Positions 38,066 to 47,158 of a stretch of 64,000 bases of DNA are shown here, piece by piece. Below the pieces are notes generated by a model. That model was not told where the DNA came from. It worked only from the letters and a program-made list of their open reading frames with translations, and searched no databases. Source of the DNA: Achromobacter insolitus. GTDB taxonomy: Bacteria; Pseudomonadota; Gammaproteobacteria; Burkholderiales; Burkholderiaceae_B. The position numbers and the translations under genes are program-made. Numbering within the stretch: the stretch's first letter is position 1; every line of letters begins with the position of its first letter. The stretch covers positions 372,001 through 436,000 of the forward strand of contig NZ_NJIF01000002.1 of assembly GCF_002209555.1 (NCBI RefSeq), written 5' to 3'.

Positions 38066-38440
38066 GTGAAACCTTACGACCTGAGCGTCTCTGTCTCTCC
38101 GCGCTTCGTGCCCGAACAGTCCGATCCCGGCGAGCAGCAGTTCGTGTTTGCCTACACCGTTCGCATCACCAACACCGGCGAACATCCCGCCCAAGTGATC
38201 AGTCGTCACTGGATCATTACCGACGGCAACCAGCGCGTGCAGGAAGTGCGCGGGCTGGGCATCGTGGGGCAACAACCCTTGCTCGCGCCCGGCGAAACCT
38301 TCGAATACACCAGCGGCTGTCCCCTGCCCACGCCGGTGGGAACGATGCGGGGCACCTACCACTGCGTCGGCGAGAACGGCATTCCGTTCGAAGTGCCGAT
38401 CTCCGAATTCGTCCTGGCCATGCCACGCACCCTGCATTGA
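38066..38440 (+). CDS. apaG: ApaG family protein (Co2+/Mg2+ efflux-associated)
   Basis: A 124-residue single beta-sandwich (fibronectin-III-like) ApaG protein, about the usual 125 residues. YDLSVSVSPRFVPEQSDP, FAYTVRITNTGEHPAQVISRHWIITDGN, EVRGLGIVGQQPLLAPGE and SGCPLPTPVGTMRGTYHC are typical. Its exact function is unsettled; in enterobacteria it is linked to divalent metal resistance. The GTG start at 38066 has AGGGAAGGA upstream. mltA follows after 38 bp. Confidence 0.93.
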   Translation: MKPYDLSVSVSPRFVPEQSDPGEQQFVFAYTVRITNTGEHPAQVISRHWIITDGNQRVQEVRGLGIVGQQPLLAPGETFEYTSGCPLPTPVGTMRGTYHCVGENGIPFEVPISEFVLAMPRTLH

Positions 38441-38478
38441 ATGGCCAGGCCGCCCGTCGCCCGTTTTTTCATTTGCTC

Positions 38479-39780
38479 ATGAAGCGCATTCTCAGTCTGT
38501 CCGTGCTGTCCGTATTGCTGGCGGCATGTTCCACCCCTTCCGACATCCCCCCCGATTCCGGTTCGTCCGGACTCCCCGGCCCGTCCGCGCCCGCAGCCGA
38601 CGGCCCTCTGGTGGTGCCGTCGCTGTCGGCGCTGCCCGACTCCCCGCCGCGTGCGCTGGCAGGCAAGTTCAAGGCGGCCAACTGGGCCGAGATGCCCGGC
38701 TGGACCAACGACGACCTGTCGCGGTTCTGGCCCTTGTTCCTGCGTAATTGCCGCGGTTTGATGCGGCCGACCAGCGGCAACCTGGCCGCACCCGCGCGTG
38801 CCACGCCGCGGGCCTGGCAGCCGGTCTGCGCCGCCGCCGCGGATCCGGCCCGCGCGCCGGCCGCTGGCGACGGCGAAGGCGTGCGCCGCTTTCTCCAGAC
38901 GTACCTGCAGCCCTGGCGCCTGAACGCGGCCGACGGCAAGCCGGCCACCAATACCGTGACGGGCTATTACGAGCCCCTGGTGCGCGGTTCGCGCCGCCAG
39001 GGCGGCAGCCATCAATGGCCGCTGTATGCCGTGCCCTCTGATCTGCTGACCATCGACCTGGGCTCGATTTATCCGGAATTGGCGGGCAAGCGCGTGCGCG
39101 GCAAGCTGGATGGCAAGCGCGTGGTTCCCTACGACACGCGCGCGGCGATAGAATCTTCGGGTCGCCGCCCGCCCGTGCTGGTCTGGGTGGACGACCCCGT
39201 CGACAACTTCTTCCTGCAGGTACAGGGGTCGGGCCGTGTGCAGCTGACCGACGGGCCCGACTCCGGCAAGACCATCCGCGTGGCCTACGCCGACCACAAC
39301 GGTCAGCCGTACGCATCCATCGGCCGCTGGTTGATCGATCGCGGCGAGCTCTCCGCCGACCAGGCTTCCATGCAGAACATCCGCGCCTGGGCCCAGCGCA
39401 ACCCCAAGCGCGTGCCGGAAATGCTCAATGCGAATCCGGCCGTGGTGTTCTTCCGGGAAGAGCAGGTGGTCGATCCGGAACAAGGCCCCAAGGGCGCCTA
39501 CGCCGTGCCGTTGGCGCCCATGCGCTCGATCGCCGTCGACGCCGGTTTCGTGCCGCTGGGCACGCCGGTGTTCCTGGCCACGACCTATCCCGCGTCTGAC
39601 CGGCCGTTGCAACGGCTGGTCCTGGCCCAGGATACGGGCACGGCCATCCGCGGCGCTGCCCGCGCCGACTTTTACTGGGGCTACGGCGACGAAGCCGGCC
39701 AGCAGGCCGGCCGCATGAAGCAGCGCGGCCAGATGTGGGTGCTGTGGCCTAAACAGGCCGGGGAACCGAGCGCAAGATGA
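38479..39780 (+). CDS. mltA: Membrane-bound lytic murein transglycosylase A
   Basis: A 433-residue outer-membrane lipoprotein that cleaves peptidoglycan glycan strands to 1,6-anhydro products. The lipobox LLAAC ends the signal peptide at about Cys16. The MltA beta-barrel domain shows VTGYYEPLVRGSRR and FFLQVQGSGRVQL. The C-terminal 3D domain contains the catalytic Asp region AQDTGTAIRGAARADFYWGYG. The start at 38479 opens directly on the signal peptide. The stop overlaps the next gene by ATGA. Confidence 0.93.
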   Translation: MKRILSLSVLSVLLAACSTPSDIPPDSGSSGLPGPSAPAADGPLVVPSLSALPDSPPRALAGKFKAANWAEMPGWTNDDLSRFWPLFLRNCRGLMRPTSGNLAAPARATPRAWQPVCAAAADPARAPAAGDGEGVRRFLQTYLQPWRLNAADGKPATNTVTGYYEPLVRGSRRQGGSHQWPLYAVPSDLLTIDLGSIYPELAGKRVRGKLDGKRVVPYDTRAAIESSGRRPPVLVWVDDPVDNFFLQVQGSGRVQLTDGPDSGKTIRVAYADHNGQPYASIGRWLIDRGELSADQASMQNIRAWAQRNPKRVPEMLNANPAVVFFREEQVVDPEQGPKGAYAVPLAPMRSIAVDAGFVPLGTPVFLATTYPASDRPLQRLVLAQDTGTAIRGAARADFYWGYGDEAGQQAGRMKQRGQMWVLWPKQAGEPSAR

Positions 39781-40946
39781 GCCATCAGATCGTTGTTTGC
39801 GGGGCCGGCATCGTCGGCCTGTCCACCGCGCTGGCGCTGGCCCGCCGCGGCCAGCGCGTGGCGGTGTTGGCGCCGCGCGCCAACGTGCCGCCGGCCGATG
39901 CCGACCGCTACCATCCGCGCGTCTATGCCATTTCGCCCGCCAGCCAGCGCTTTCTGGCCGAGCTGGGCGTGTGGGATGCCATGCCGGCGTCCCGGCTGAC
40001 CCCGGTCACTGGCATGGAGATCCACGGCGACGCTGATGGCCAGGTAAACCTGAGCGCCTGGCAGGCCGCATTGCCGCAGTTGGCGTGGATCGTCGAATCC
40101 GGCGAAATCGAGCGGGTGCTGATCCAGGCCGTCCGAATGTTCGGAATTCCCTGGCTTGAGGACCGCTGCACGGGGTACCGGGACGGCGCCATCGACACCG
40201 AAAGCGGCGCTCGCATCGAGGCCGAGCTCTTCGTCGGCGCGGATGGCGCCGCATCGCCGCTGCGCGAGGCCGCGGGCCTGAAGCATGAATCCGTGTCCTA
40301 CCATGACACGGGCCTGGTGGTGCACCTGGATGCCGAACGTCCGCACCAGGGCACTGCCTTCCAGTGGTTCCGCGACGACGGCGTACTGGCCCTGCTGCCG
40401 CTGCCCGACACCTCGGCCGGCCCGCAGGTCTCCATGGTCTGGTCCATGCGCGCCGAGCCTGCCCAGGCTTTGCTGGCCCTGCCGCCCGAGGAACAGGCCG
40501 CTCGCCTGGAAACCTTGCTGGCCGATGCCGCCGAAGGCCGCCTTGGGGCGCTGAAGGTCCGTAGCAAGCTGCACGGTTTTCCGTTGACCCTGGAACGCGC
40601 CCAGATGGTTGCGCCCGGCATTGCGCTGGCAGGCGATGCGGCGCACCGCCTGCATCCTTTGGCGGGCCAGGGGCTGAACCTGGGCCTGGGAGACGTCGAG
40701 GCCTTGGCCCGCATCGTGGCGGGCCGCGAGGCCTACCGCGCGGCGGGCGACCTGCGCGTCCTGCACCGCTATCAGCGCGCGCGGGCCGAACCGGTCCTGG
40801 CCATGCGCCTGGCGACGGATGGCCTGCACAAGCTGTTCGCCTCGCGGGCGACGCCGTTGGTCTGGTTGCGCAATGCCGGCATGCACTGGGTGGAACGGAC
40901 CCCGCTGATCAAGCGCCGCCTGATTACCGGCGCCTCCGCCAACTAG
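39777..40946 (+). CDS. FAD-dependent UbiH/Coq6 family hydroxylase
   Basis: A 389-residue flavin monooxygenase of the ubiquinone-synthesis family. It has an N-terminal GxGxxG FAD site (VVCGAGIVGLSTALALARRG) and the late FAD motif GDAAHRLHPLAGQGLNLGLGD. These enzymes hydroxylate the octaprenyl-phenol ring using NADPH and O2. Which ring position (UbiH, UbiI or UbiF type) cannot be decided from sequence alone. It overlaps mltA by 4 nt. Confidence 0.88.
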   Translation: MSHQIVVCGAGIVGLSTALALARRGQRVAVLAPRANVPPADADRYHPRVYAISPASQRFLAELGVWDAMPASRLTPVTGMEIHGDADGQVNLSAWQAALPQLAWIVESGEIERVLIQAVRMFGIPWLEDRCTGYRDGAIDTESGARIEAELFVGADGAASPLREAAGLKHESVSYHDTGLVVHLDAERPHQGTAFQWFRDDGVLALLPLPDTSAGPQVSMVWSMRAEPAQALLALPPEEQAARLETLLADAAEGRLGALKVRSKLHGFPLTLERAQMVAPGIALAGDAAHRLHPLAGQGLNLGLGDVEALARIVAGREAYRAAGDLRVLHRYQRARAEPVLAMRLATDGLHKLFASRATPLVWLRNAGMHWVERTPLIKRRLITGASAN

Positions 40947-41093
40947 GCGCTTTCGGCGCCGCGGGCGGAACCTCGCCCGTCGGTGGGCTGTCTGATTCAC
41001 AGGGGGCGCCTGCTCGTGCAGGTCGGATTCGCCCAGGCGTGGATCGGTTACCCTTTCCGCACAAGAACACGATAGACAAGTACAGGAGTACCG

Positions 41094-41891
41094 ATGAATT
41101 TCCGCATATCCGCCACGCTGGCGGCTTGTTTCCTGGCCGCGGGCCTGGGCTTGTCCGCCGGCGCGGCGGCCCAGGGAGACAAGTCCGTCTCCACGCAGTC
41201 TGTCGGGCAACCCGGCAAGGGCGACAAGAGCTATTCCACCACCCAGGTGGCGCCGGCCGATCCCGTGGCGGACGCGGTCAAGAATCGTTTTCGCCAGCGT
41301 TTCGACGGCATGGATGTGACGGCTGTGCGCCGCACGCCCTACGGCCTGTTCGAAGTTCAATTGGGCATGGACTTGATCTACACGGATGAAAAGGTGACGT
41401 GGGTCATGGAAGGTCCGCTGATCGATGCCATGACGCGCCGCGATGTCACCCGCGAATCCCAGGAACGGCTGAGCGCCGTATCGTTTGACCAACTGCCGCT
41501 CGACCTGGCCATCAAGCAGGTCAAGGGCGACGGTTCGCGCAAGGTTGCGATCTTCGAAGATCCCAACTGCGGCTATTGCAAGCAATTGCGCAAGACCCTG
41601 GAAAACGTCGACAACATCACCGTCTACACCTTCCTCTATCCCATCCTGTCGCCGGACTCCAAGGACAAGGTGCGCGATGTGTGGTGCTCGAAGGATCCGG
41701 GCGCTGCCTGGGACGACTGGATGCTGCGCGGCAAGAAGCCCGCGACGGCGAATTGCGATGTGCCCGAGGACAAGTTGCTGGCCTTGGGCCAGAAGCTGAT
41801 GGTGCGCGGCACGCCGACCACGTTTTTTGAAGACGGCTCGCGCGCCAGCGGCGCCTTGCCCCTGGAGCAATTCAAAGCCCGCTTGAACTGA
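41094..41891 (+). CDS. dsbC: Periplasmic disulfide isomerase DsbC
   Basis: A 265-residue DsbC/DsbG-type protein. A signal peptide covers about residues 1-26 (ending AAA). An N-terminal dimerisation domain contains VRRTPYGLFEVQLGMDLIYTDEKV. The thioredoxin domain has the active site CGYC (Cys159-Cys162) and the cis-Pro loop RGTPTTFFEDG. It corrects wrong disulfides in the periplasm. Between signal and domain lies a short duplicated Gly/Asp/Lys/Ser segment (GDKSVSTQS and GDKSYSTTQ), probably a flexible linker. Confidence 0.92.
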   Translation: MNFRISATLAACFLAAGLGLSAGAAAQGDKSVSTQSVGQPGKGDKSYSTTQVAPADPVADAVKNRFRQRFDGMDVTAVRRTPYGLFEVQLGMDLIYTDEKVTWVMEGPLIDAMTRRDVTRESQERLSAVSFDQLPLDLAIKQVKGDGSRKVAIFEDPNCGYCKQLRKTLENVDNITVYTFLYPILSPDSKDKVRDVWCSKDPGAAWDDWMLRGKKPATANCDVPEDKLLALGQKLMVRGTPTTFFEDGSRASGALPLEQFKARLN

Positions 41892-41953
41892 CCGGCGCGG
41901 TGCGCCGGCCGGGAGGCTGGCGCCACAGGCGCCACGCCACCCGGAGACACCTC

Positions 41954-42910
41954 TTGAAAATCGCAATTCTCGACGATTACCACGACGTAGCCCAGCGCTA
42001 CGCGGATTGGACCTCGCTGGGCGGTGACGCCGAGGTGCGGATCTTCAACAATTTCATCCCCGAAGGGCAGGTCGAGGCATCGCTCGAACCCTTCGATGTG
42101 ATCGTCGCCATGCGCGAGCGCACTCCGTTCCCCGCGCAACGGATCCGCGCCCTGCCGAATCTGCGCCTGCTGGTCACCACGGGCATGCGCAACAATGCCA
42201 TCGACATGCAAGCCTGCGCCGAGCAAGGCATCATCGTTTGCGGCGCGCCTGGCAGCGCCGACGCCAACACCGCCACGGCCGAACTGGCCTGGGCGCATAT
42301 CCTGGGCCTGTTCAAGCACCTGCCCGCTGAAGACGCGGCGATGCGCCGCGGCATGTGGCAGACTGCCATGCCCGAGCCGCTGGCGGGCAAGCGCCTGGGC
42401 GTGCTGGGCCTGGGCAAGCTGGGAACGGCTGTGGCCAAGGTGGGGCTGGCGTTCGGCATGGACGTGGTGGCCTGGAGCCCCAACCTGACGGACGAACGCG
42501 CCGAGGCGGCGGGCGTGAAGCGGGTGGACAAGCACGAGCTATTTGCCACCTCCGATGTCGTCAGCCTGCACCTGATCCTGTCCGCGCGCAGCCGGCATGT
42601 CGTCGACGCCGCGGCGCTGGCCGCGATGAAGCCCACCGCATACCTGGTCAATACCTCGCGCGCCGGCCTGGTGGACCAGGAAGCCCTGATGGACGCGCTG
42701 GTGAAGTTCCGTATTGCCGGGGCCGGCCTGGATGTCTATCCCGAAGAGCCGCTGTCGCCCACGGATTCCGTGCGTGACCTGGACAACGTGATCCTGACTC
42801 CGCATCTGGGCTATGTCAGCCGCGAGAATTTCGAAGCCTTCTACCAGAACGCGCTCGAAGCGGTGAAGGCATGGAGGGCAGGCAAGCCCATCAGGGTATT
42901 GAATGCCTGA
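41954..42910 (+). CDS. D-isomer-specific 2-hydroxyacid dehydrogenase family protein
   Basis: A 318-residue NAD-dependent dehydrogenase. The NAD-binding motif is LGVLGLGKLGTAVAKVGLAFGMDVVAWSP. The catalytic-region segments are HLILSARSRHVVD, YLVNTSRAGLVDQEAL and the Glu/His region DVYPEEPLSPTDSVRDLDNVILTPHLGYVS. It reduces or oxidises a 2-keto/2-hydroxy acid; the substrate is unknown. The TTG at 41954 has GGAGACACC upstream and is the best start. A strong terminator follows. Confidence 0.88.
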   Translation: MKIAILDDYHDVAQRYADWTSLGGDAEVRIFNNFIPEGQVEASLEPFDVIVAMRERTPFPAQRIRALPNLRLLVTTGMRNNAIDMQACAEQGIIVCGAPGSADANTATAELAWAHILGLFKHLPAEDAAMRRGMWQTAMPEPLAGKRLGVLGLGKLGTAVAKVGLAFGMDVVAWSPNLTDERAEAAGVKRVDKHELFATSDVVSLHLILSARSRHVVDAAALAAMKPTAYLVNTSRAGLVDQEALMDALVKFRIAGAGLDVYPEEPLSPTDSVRDLDNVILTPHLGYVSRENFEAFYQNALEAVKAWRAGKPIRVLNA

Positions 42911-42932
42911 TGTAGGCGCCCGCCGGGGCCGC

Positions 42933-42963
42933 AAAAAAAGGCTGCTTGCGCAGCCTTTTTTTT
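42933..42963. terminator. Bidirectional intrinsic terminator
   Basis: The stem GGCTGC (42940-42945) with GCAGCC (42950-42955) and a TTGC loop has an A-run on one side (42933-42939) and a T-run on the other (42956-42963). It serves both the dehydrogenase (plus) and ttcA (minus), which end on either side. Confidence 0.93.
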
Positions 42964-42975
42964 GCCCGCGCCGGT

Positions 42976-43944
42976 TTAGCTGCGCGTGAACGTCATCTTC
43001 TTCTCGACAATGGCGCCAGGCTCCTGCGCTTGCGGCGCATCGCCGCAGGCTTCCCCCGCATCTTCCTGCGGGTCCTCGGCGTCGAACGCCGTGTCGCCGT
43101 TGGCGTCCGGCATGCCGCTGGGCTTCAGGCCCACGAAGTCGAACAGGTCCCGATCCATCAGGTGCGAGGGCACCACGCGCGACAGCGCATTGAACACGTT
43201 CCATGAGCGGCCAGGATGCTGCTTGTCCCATTCCTTGATCATGCGGCCTACTTCCTTGCGCTTCAGGTTCTCTTGCGAGCCGCAGAGATTGCAGGGAATG
43301 ATGGGGAACTGCTTGAGTTCCGCGTAGGCGATCAAGTCGGTTTCCGGCACGTAGGCCAGGGGGCGGATCACCGTGTGGCGGCCATCGTCGGACACCAGTT
43401 TGGGCGGCATGCCTTTGGCCTTGCCACCGTAGAACAGGTTCAGGAAGAAGGTGCCCAGGATGTCGTCGCGGTGATGTCCCAGCGCGATCTTGGTCGCGCC
43501 CAGTTCCGATGCGACGCGGTACAGGATGCCGCGGCGCAAGCGCGAACAGAGCGAGCACATGGTCTTGCCTTCTTCCAGCACGCGCGTGACGATGGAATAC
43601 GTGTCCTGCGTCTCGATGTGGAAAGGCACGCCCAGCTCCGTCAGGTACTGGGGCAGGATATGGTCGGGAAAGCCCGGCTGCTTCTGGTCCAGGTTGACGG
43701 CGATCAGCTCGAACTTGAAGGGCGCGCGCTTTTGCAGCTGAAGCAGGATGTCCAGCAGCGCGTAGGAATCCTTGCCGCCCGACAGGCAGACCATCACGCG
43801 GTCGCCGTCTTCGATCATGTTGTAGTCGGAAAGGGCGCGCGTGGTTTCGCGGGCCAGGCGCTTGGTCAGCTTGTTGCCTTCGTGCCGGCGCTTTTCCTCG
43901 GCTTCGGTGCGAAAGCGCACCTCGGGGGTAGCAATGTCGTTCAT
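42976..43944 (-). CDS. ttcA: tRNA 2-thiocytidine(32) synthetase TtcA
   Basis: A 322-residue tRNA-thiolating enzyme. The PP-loop SGGKDS (residues 55-60) binds ATP. Cys130 and Cys133 (CSLC) and Cys218 and Cys221 (CNLC) hold the [4Fe-4S] cluster and sulfur site. It makes 2-thiocytidine at position 32 of certain tRNAs in the cytosol. The C-terminal 45 residues are acidic. The start at 43944 (MNDIATPEV) lies 2 bp after the folB stop. The open extension upstream is a shadow of folB. Confidence 0.93.
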   Translation of the reverse strand: MNDIATPEVRFRTEAEEKRRHEGNKLTKRLARETTRALSDYNMIEDGDRVMVCLSGGKDSYALLDILLQLQKRAPFKFELIAVNLDQKQPGFPDHILPQYLTELGVPFHIETQDTYSIVTRVLEEGKTMCSLCSRLRRGILYRVASELGATKIALGHHRDDILGTFFLNLFYGGKAKGMPPKLVSDDGRHTVIRPLAYVPETDLIAYAELKQFPIIPCNLCGSQENLKRKEVGRMIKEWDKQHPGRSWNVFNALSRVVPSHLMDRDLFDFVGLKPSGMPDANGDTAFDAEDPQEDAGEACGDAPQAQEPGAIVEKKMTFTRS

Positions 43945-43946
43945 GG

Positions 43947-44306
43947 TCAACGCGTGATCTGGATTTCCACGCCCACCGCCGCGCAGTCGGAGAAGGCCAT
44001 GGGCTTGCTGATGCGCAGGCGCAACGCGCGGATTTCCTGGAAATCGGCCAGCAGGCGCGCCGCGACCTGCTCGGACAGGGTTTCGATCAGGTTTACGTGC
44101 GCCTGCGTGCACTCTTCCACGATGGCCTCGCGCAGCCGGCGGTAGTCCAGCACGCTATGGATGTCGTGGTCGTCGACCGAGCGCTGGATGTCCACGTCGA
44201 AGTCGGCGTCGACATGCAGGGGCTGGGTGGCGCGGCGCTCGTGCTCGAGGATGCCGATGCGGGCGTCGAGCGCAAGCCCGGAAAGAATGATGCGGCGTGT
44301 AGGCAT
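43947..44306 (-). CDS. folB: Dihydroneopterin aldolase
   Basis: A 119-residue FolB-fold enzyme of folate synthesis. [33 protein letters not shown] at the N-terminus and the catalytic Tyr/Glu region [32 protein letters not shown] are diagnostic. It cleaves 7,8-dihydroneopterin to 6-hydroxymethyl-dihydropterin and glycolaldehyde. The start at 44306 matches the family length. It sits directly upstream of ttcA and is probably cotranscribed with it. Confidence 0.92.
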   Translation of the reverse strand: MPTRRIILSGLALDARIGILEHERRATQPLHVDADFDVDIQRSVDDHDIHSVLDYRRLREAIVEECTQAHVNLIETLSEQVAARLLADFQEIRALRLRISKPMAFSDCAAVGVEIQITR

Positions 44307-44430
44307 GATGAAAACCTGGGTGGGATAGCCCGGAATTGTAAGGCGACAGCGGAACGGGGGCAGCGCGCTGGCTACAATCCGGCCATGTCCGGGCGCCCGC
44401 GAGGCGCCGGCGCAGTCAATAAGGGGTGAA

Positions 44431-45333
44431 ATGCAACAGTTGCACGATTCGGTCATTGTAGGCGGCGGCCCGGCCGGCGCCTCCTGCGCCCTGTGGTTGG
44501 CGCGCTTGGGCCTGTCCCCGTTATTGGTCGAGGCAGGACCCCGGCTCGGCGGGCTGGGCAATGACAATCCCTTTGCCGACGATTGGATCGCCGTGCTGCC
44601 CGGCGTGACCGGGCAGCAGGTGGCCGCCAATATCGACACTAGCGTGCGGGCCGCCGGCGTGCCGGTGCGCTTGCAGACCCGCGTAACGGGGGTGCGTCCC
44701 TGCAAGGGCGGCATCGAGGCCACGCTAACCGGCCCGCAAGGCGCGGAATCCCTGGCGCGCGGCCGTACCCTGGTCATTGCCTCGGGCGTGCGCGCCAAGG
44801 GGCTGCCGGACCATCCGCCCGGCGCATCCTGGCCCGGCGTGCTCATCGGACCCGGTTCGCCCATCGTGGCGCAGGACTATTCGGGCCTGTCCGTGGCGGT
44901 GCTGGGCGGGGGCGACAACGCCTTCGAGAACTACGTCTATGTGCGCAACCGTGGCGCCCGCAGCGTGCATCTCTATGCCCGCAGCGTCCGCGCCCAGCAG
45001 CAATGGGTGACGCGCGCCGGCCGCGAGGGCGTGCGCATAGGGCCATACAAAGTAGACCCGGCCACTCGCAGCGTGGATGGCCGGCAGTACGACCTGATCC
45101 TGGTCTTCTACGGCTGGGAGCCCCAGGCCGGCTTTGCCGACAGCCTGCACCTGGCTCGCGACGAACGTGGCTACATCCGCACGGACTTTGCCACCGCCGA
45201 GACCAGCGTGCCGGACATCTACGCCGTGGGCGAAGTGGCCCATCGCATGCATCCCTGCGTCGTGACCTCCATGGCCGACGGCGTGGTGGCCGCCAAGGCC
45301 ATCCAGCGCCGCTGGGAGCGCGGCGGCGTGTAG
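44431..45333 (+). CDS. FAD-dependent pyridine nucleotide-disulfide-type oxidoreductase
   Basis: A 300-residue two-domain flavoprotein like thioredoxin reductase in size. It has an FAD GxGxxG near the N-terminus (VIVGGGPAGASCALWLARLG), an NAD(P)-site VAVLGGGDNAFENYVYV and the C-terminal FAD motif DIYAVGEVAHRMHPCVVTSMADGVVAAKAI. It lacks the redox CxxC of thioredoxin reductase, so it is closer to ferredoxin/flavodoxin-NADP reductases of that fold. The partner is unknown. Confidence 0.82.
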   Translation: MQQLHDSVIVGGGPAGASCALWLARLGLSPLLVEAGPRLGGLGNDNPFADDWIAVLPGVTGQQVAANIDTSVRAAGVPVRLQTRVTGVRPCKGGIEATLTGPQGAESLARGRTLVIASGVRAKGLPDHPPGASWPGVLIGPGSPIVAQDYSGLSVAVLGGGDNAFENYVYVRNRGARSVHLYARSVRAQQQWVTRAGREGVRIGPYKVDPATRSVDGRQYDLILVFYGWEPQAGFADSLHLARDERGYIRTDFATAETSVPDIYAVGEVAHRMHPCVVTSMADGVVAAKAIQRRWERGGV

Positions 45334-45522
45334 GCGATGGATGGCCTTGCCCGCCGCGGAACGCGGATGGCGGACCTCGCCTCAGGTTGCCAATGGGCGG
45401 CGGGCGCGGCGTTCAGCTCAGGCGAAGCCTCTCATCCAGATTCGAGAATGGTCATTTGCCCGCGCGGCGACCACACTCTGTGCCACAAGTTGATCGAACA
45501 ATGATTGCATTGGGAGACAAAC

Positions 45523-46491
45523 ATGTTGCACGCATATCGCTGGCTGGCTGCCAGCGCGATGGCGCTTGCCTTCGCCTGTCCGGCCCAGGCCGCTTGGCCT
45601 GAACGGCCGATCACGCTGATTATCCCGGCTTCGCCCGGCGGAACCACCGATATCTCCGCGCGATTGATTGCTGACAAACTTAGCGCCAAGCTGGGCCAGC
45701 AGGTCATTGTGGAGAATCGCGCGGGGGCGGCCGGCATCATCGGCGCCCAGGCGCTGGCACGCGCCAAACCCGACGGTTACACCCTGCTGATGGGCAACAT
45801 CGGCCCTAACGCCATCAACTACGCGCTGTACAAGACGTTGCCTTACAAACCGGCCGACTTCGCGCCGATCACGCTGGTGATCTCGGTGCCCAACGTGCTG
45901 GTGGTGAATGAAGCCTCGCCGGTCCGCAGCGTGGCAGACCTGCGGGCAGAAGCACGGCGGGATCCCGCCAAGGTGTCTTTTGGCAGCTCCGGCGCCGGCC
46001 AGTCTCCGCATCTGTCGGCCGAGCTGTTCAAACAACGCGCGGAGATTTCCGGCACGCACATTCCCTACAAGGGAGCGGGGCCCGCGGTGGCGGCGCTTCT
46101 GGGCAGGCAGTTCACCTTCATGATCGACAACCTGCCCAGTTCGATGCCCTACATCCAGTCAGGCAAGCTGCGCGCGCTGGCCGTCACGAGCGACAAGCGC
46201 CTGGCGGAGCTGCCGGACGTACCGACCATGGCCGAAGCCGGCGTCAAGGACATGGTGGTCACCGCCTGGTTCGGCCTGGTGGCGCCAGCCGGCACGCCAC
46301 AGGATGTCGTGGACAAGCTCTACATCGCTACGCGCGATGTCGTGCGCAGTCCCGACATCAGCGACCGCTTCAAGGCTATGGGCGGGCAGGCGGGCGGCAA
46401 CACTCCCGCGGAATTCTCCGCATTCATCGATCAGGAACGCGCCCGCTGGATGCAGATCGTGGATGCGGCGGGCCTGGTCCAGGAGCAATAA
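45523..46491 (+). CDS. Bug (TctC) family solute-binding protein
   Basis: A 322-residue periplasmic binding protein with a signal peptide (to about residue 24, AQAAWPE). Bug hallmarks are PERPITLIIPASPGGTTDISARLIA, KLGQQVIVENRAGAAG and ISGTHIPYKGAGPAVAALLG. GGGAGACAAAC precedes the ATG at 45523. It is followed without a gap by the CoA-transferase pair, so it probably binds the acid that they activate. No membrane subunits are adjacent. Confidence 0.9.
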   Translation: MLHAYRWLAASAMALAFACPAQAAWPERPITLIIPASPGGTTDISARLIADKLSAKLGQQVIVENRAGAAGIIGAQALARAKPDGYTLLMGNIGPNAINYALYKTLPYKPADFAPITLVISVPNVLVVNEASPVRSVADLRAEARRDPAKVSFGSSGAGQSPHLSAELFKQRAEISGTHIPYKGAGPAVAALLGRQFTFMIDNLPSSMPYIQSGKLRALAVTSDKRLAELPDVPTMAEAGVKDMVVTAWFGLVAPAGTPQDVVDKLYIATRDVVRSPDISDRFKAMGGQAGGNTPAEFSAFIDQERARWMQIVDAAGLVQEQ

Positions 46492-47157
46492 GTGATCGAC
46501 AAGATTCAAGCGTCCTTGGCCGATGCCGTGGCGGTGATTCCGGATGGCGCGTCGGTGCTGGTCGGCGGCTTTGGAGAGGCTGGCGTTCCCTATGAACTGC
46601 TTCATTGCCTGGCAGAACTGGGGCGGCGCGAACTCACCATCATCTCGAACAATGCAGGTACGTTCGAACGCGGTATTGCCGCGTTGCTGATCCGCAAGCA
46701 AGTGCGCAAGATCATTTGCTCGCACCCGCGTCCGCCCAATTCCGAAGTCTTCGCGCGCGCCTACCGTGCCGGCGAAGTCGAACTCGAATGCGTGCCGCAA
46801 GGCACCTTGGCCGAACGCCTGCGCGCTGCGGGCGCGGGGTTGGGGCCTTTCTACACGCCTACTGGCTACGGCACCGAACTGGCCGAAGGCCGCCGCCAGG
46901 AGGTGATCGACGGGGTGGGCTACGTCCTGGAACAGCCGCTGCGCGGTGACTATGCGCTGATCCGCGCCCATCAGGGCGATCGCTGGGGAAACCTGATGTA
47001 TCGGCACGCCGCGCGCAACTTCAACCCGGTGATGTGCATGGCTGCAGGGCATGCCATCGCGCAGGTCGATGAGGTGGTGCCCCTCGGGACCTTCGTGCCC
47101 GAACAGGTCATGACGCAGGGAATCTTCGTGAAGTCCGTCGTACGCGTGGAGGCCTGA
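46492..47157 (+). CDS. 3-oxoacid CoA-transferase subunit A (PcaI-like)
   Basis: A 221-residue alpha subunit of a family I CoA transferase. GASVLVGGFGEAGVPYELLHCLAELG near the N-terminus is the family signature. The beta subunit gene follows after 1 bp. The GTG start directly follows the Bug gene stop and uses AGGAG within its last codons. Related enzymes transfer CoA from succinyl-CoA to 3-oxoadipate or acetoacetate; the nearby enol-lactonase-like gene favours a beta-ketoadipate-type role. Confidence 0.88.
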   Translation: MIDKIQASLADAVAVIPDGASVLVGGFGEAGVPYELLHCLAELGRRELTIISNNAGTFERGIAALLIRKQVRKIICSHPRPPNSEVFARAYRAGEVELECVPQGTLAERLRAAGAGLGPFYTPTGYGTELAEGRRQEVIDGVGYVLEQPLRGDYALIRAHQGDRWGNLMYRHAARNFNPVMCMAAGHAIAQVDEVVPLGTFVPEQVMTQGIFVKSVVRVEA

Positions 47158-47158
47158 C

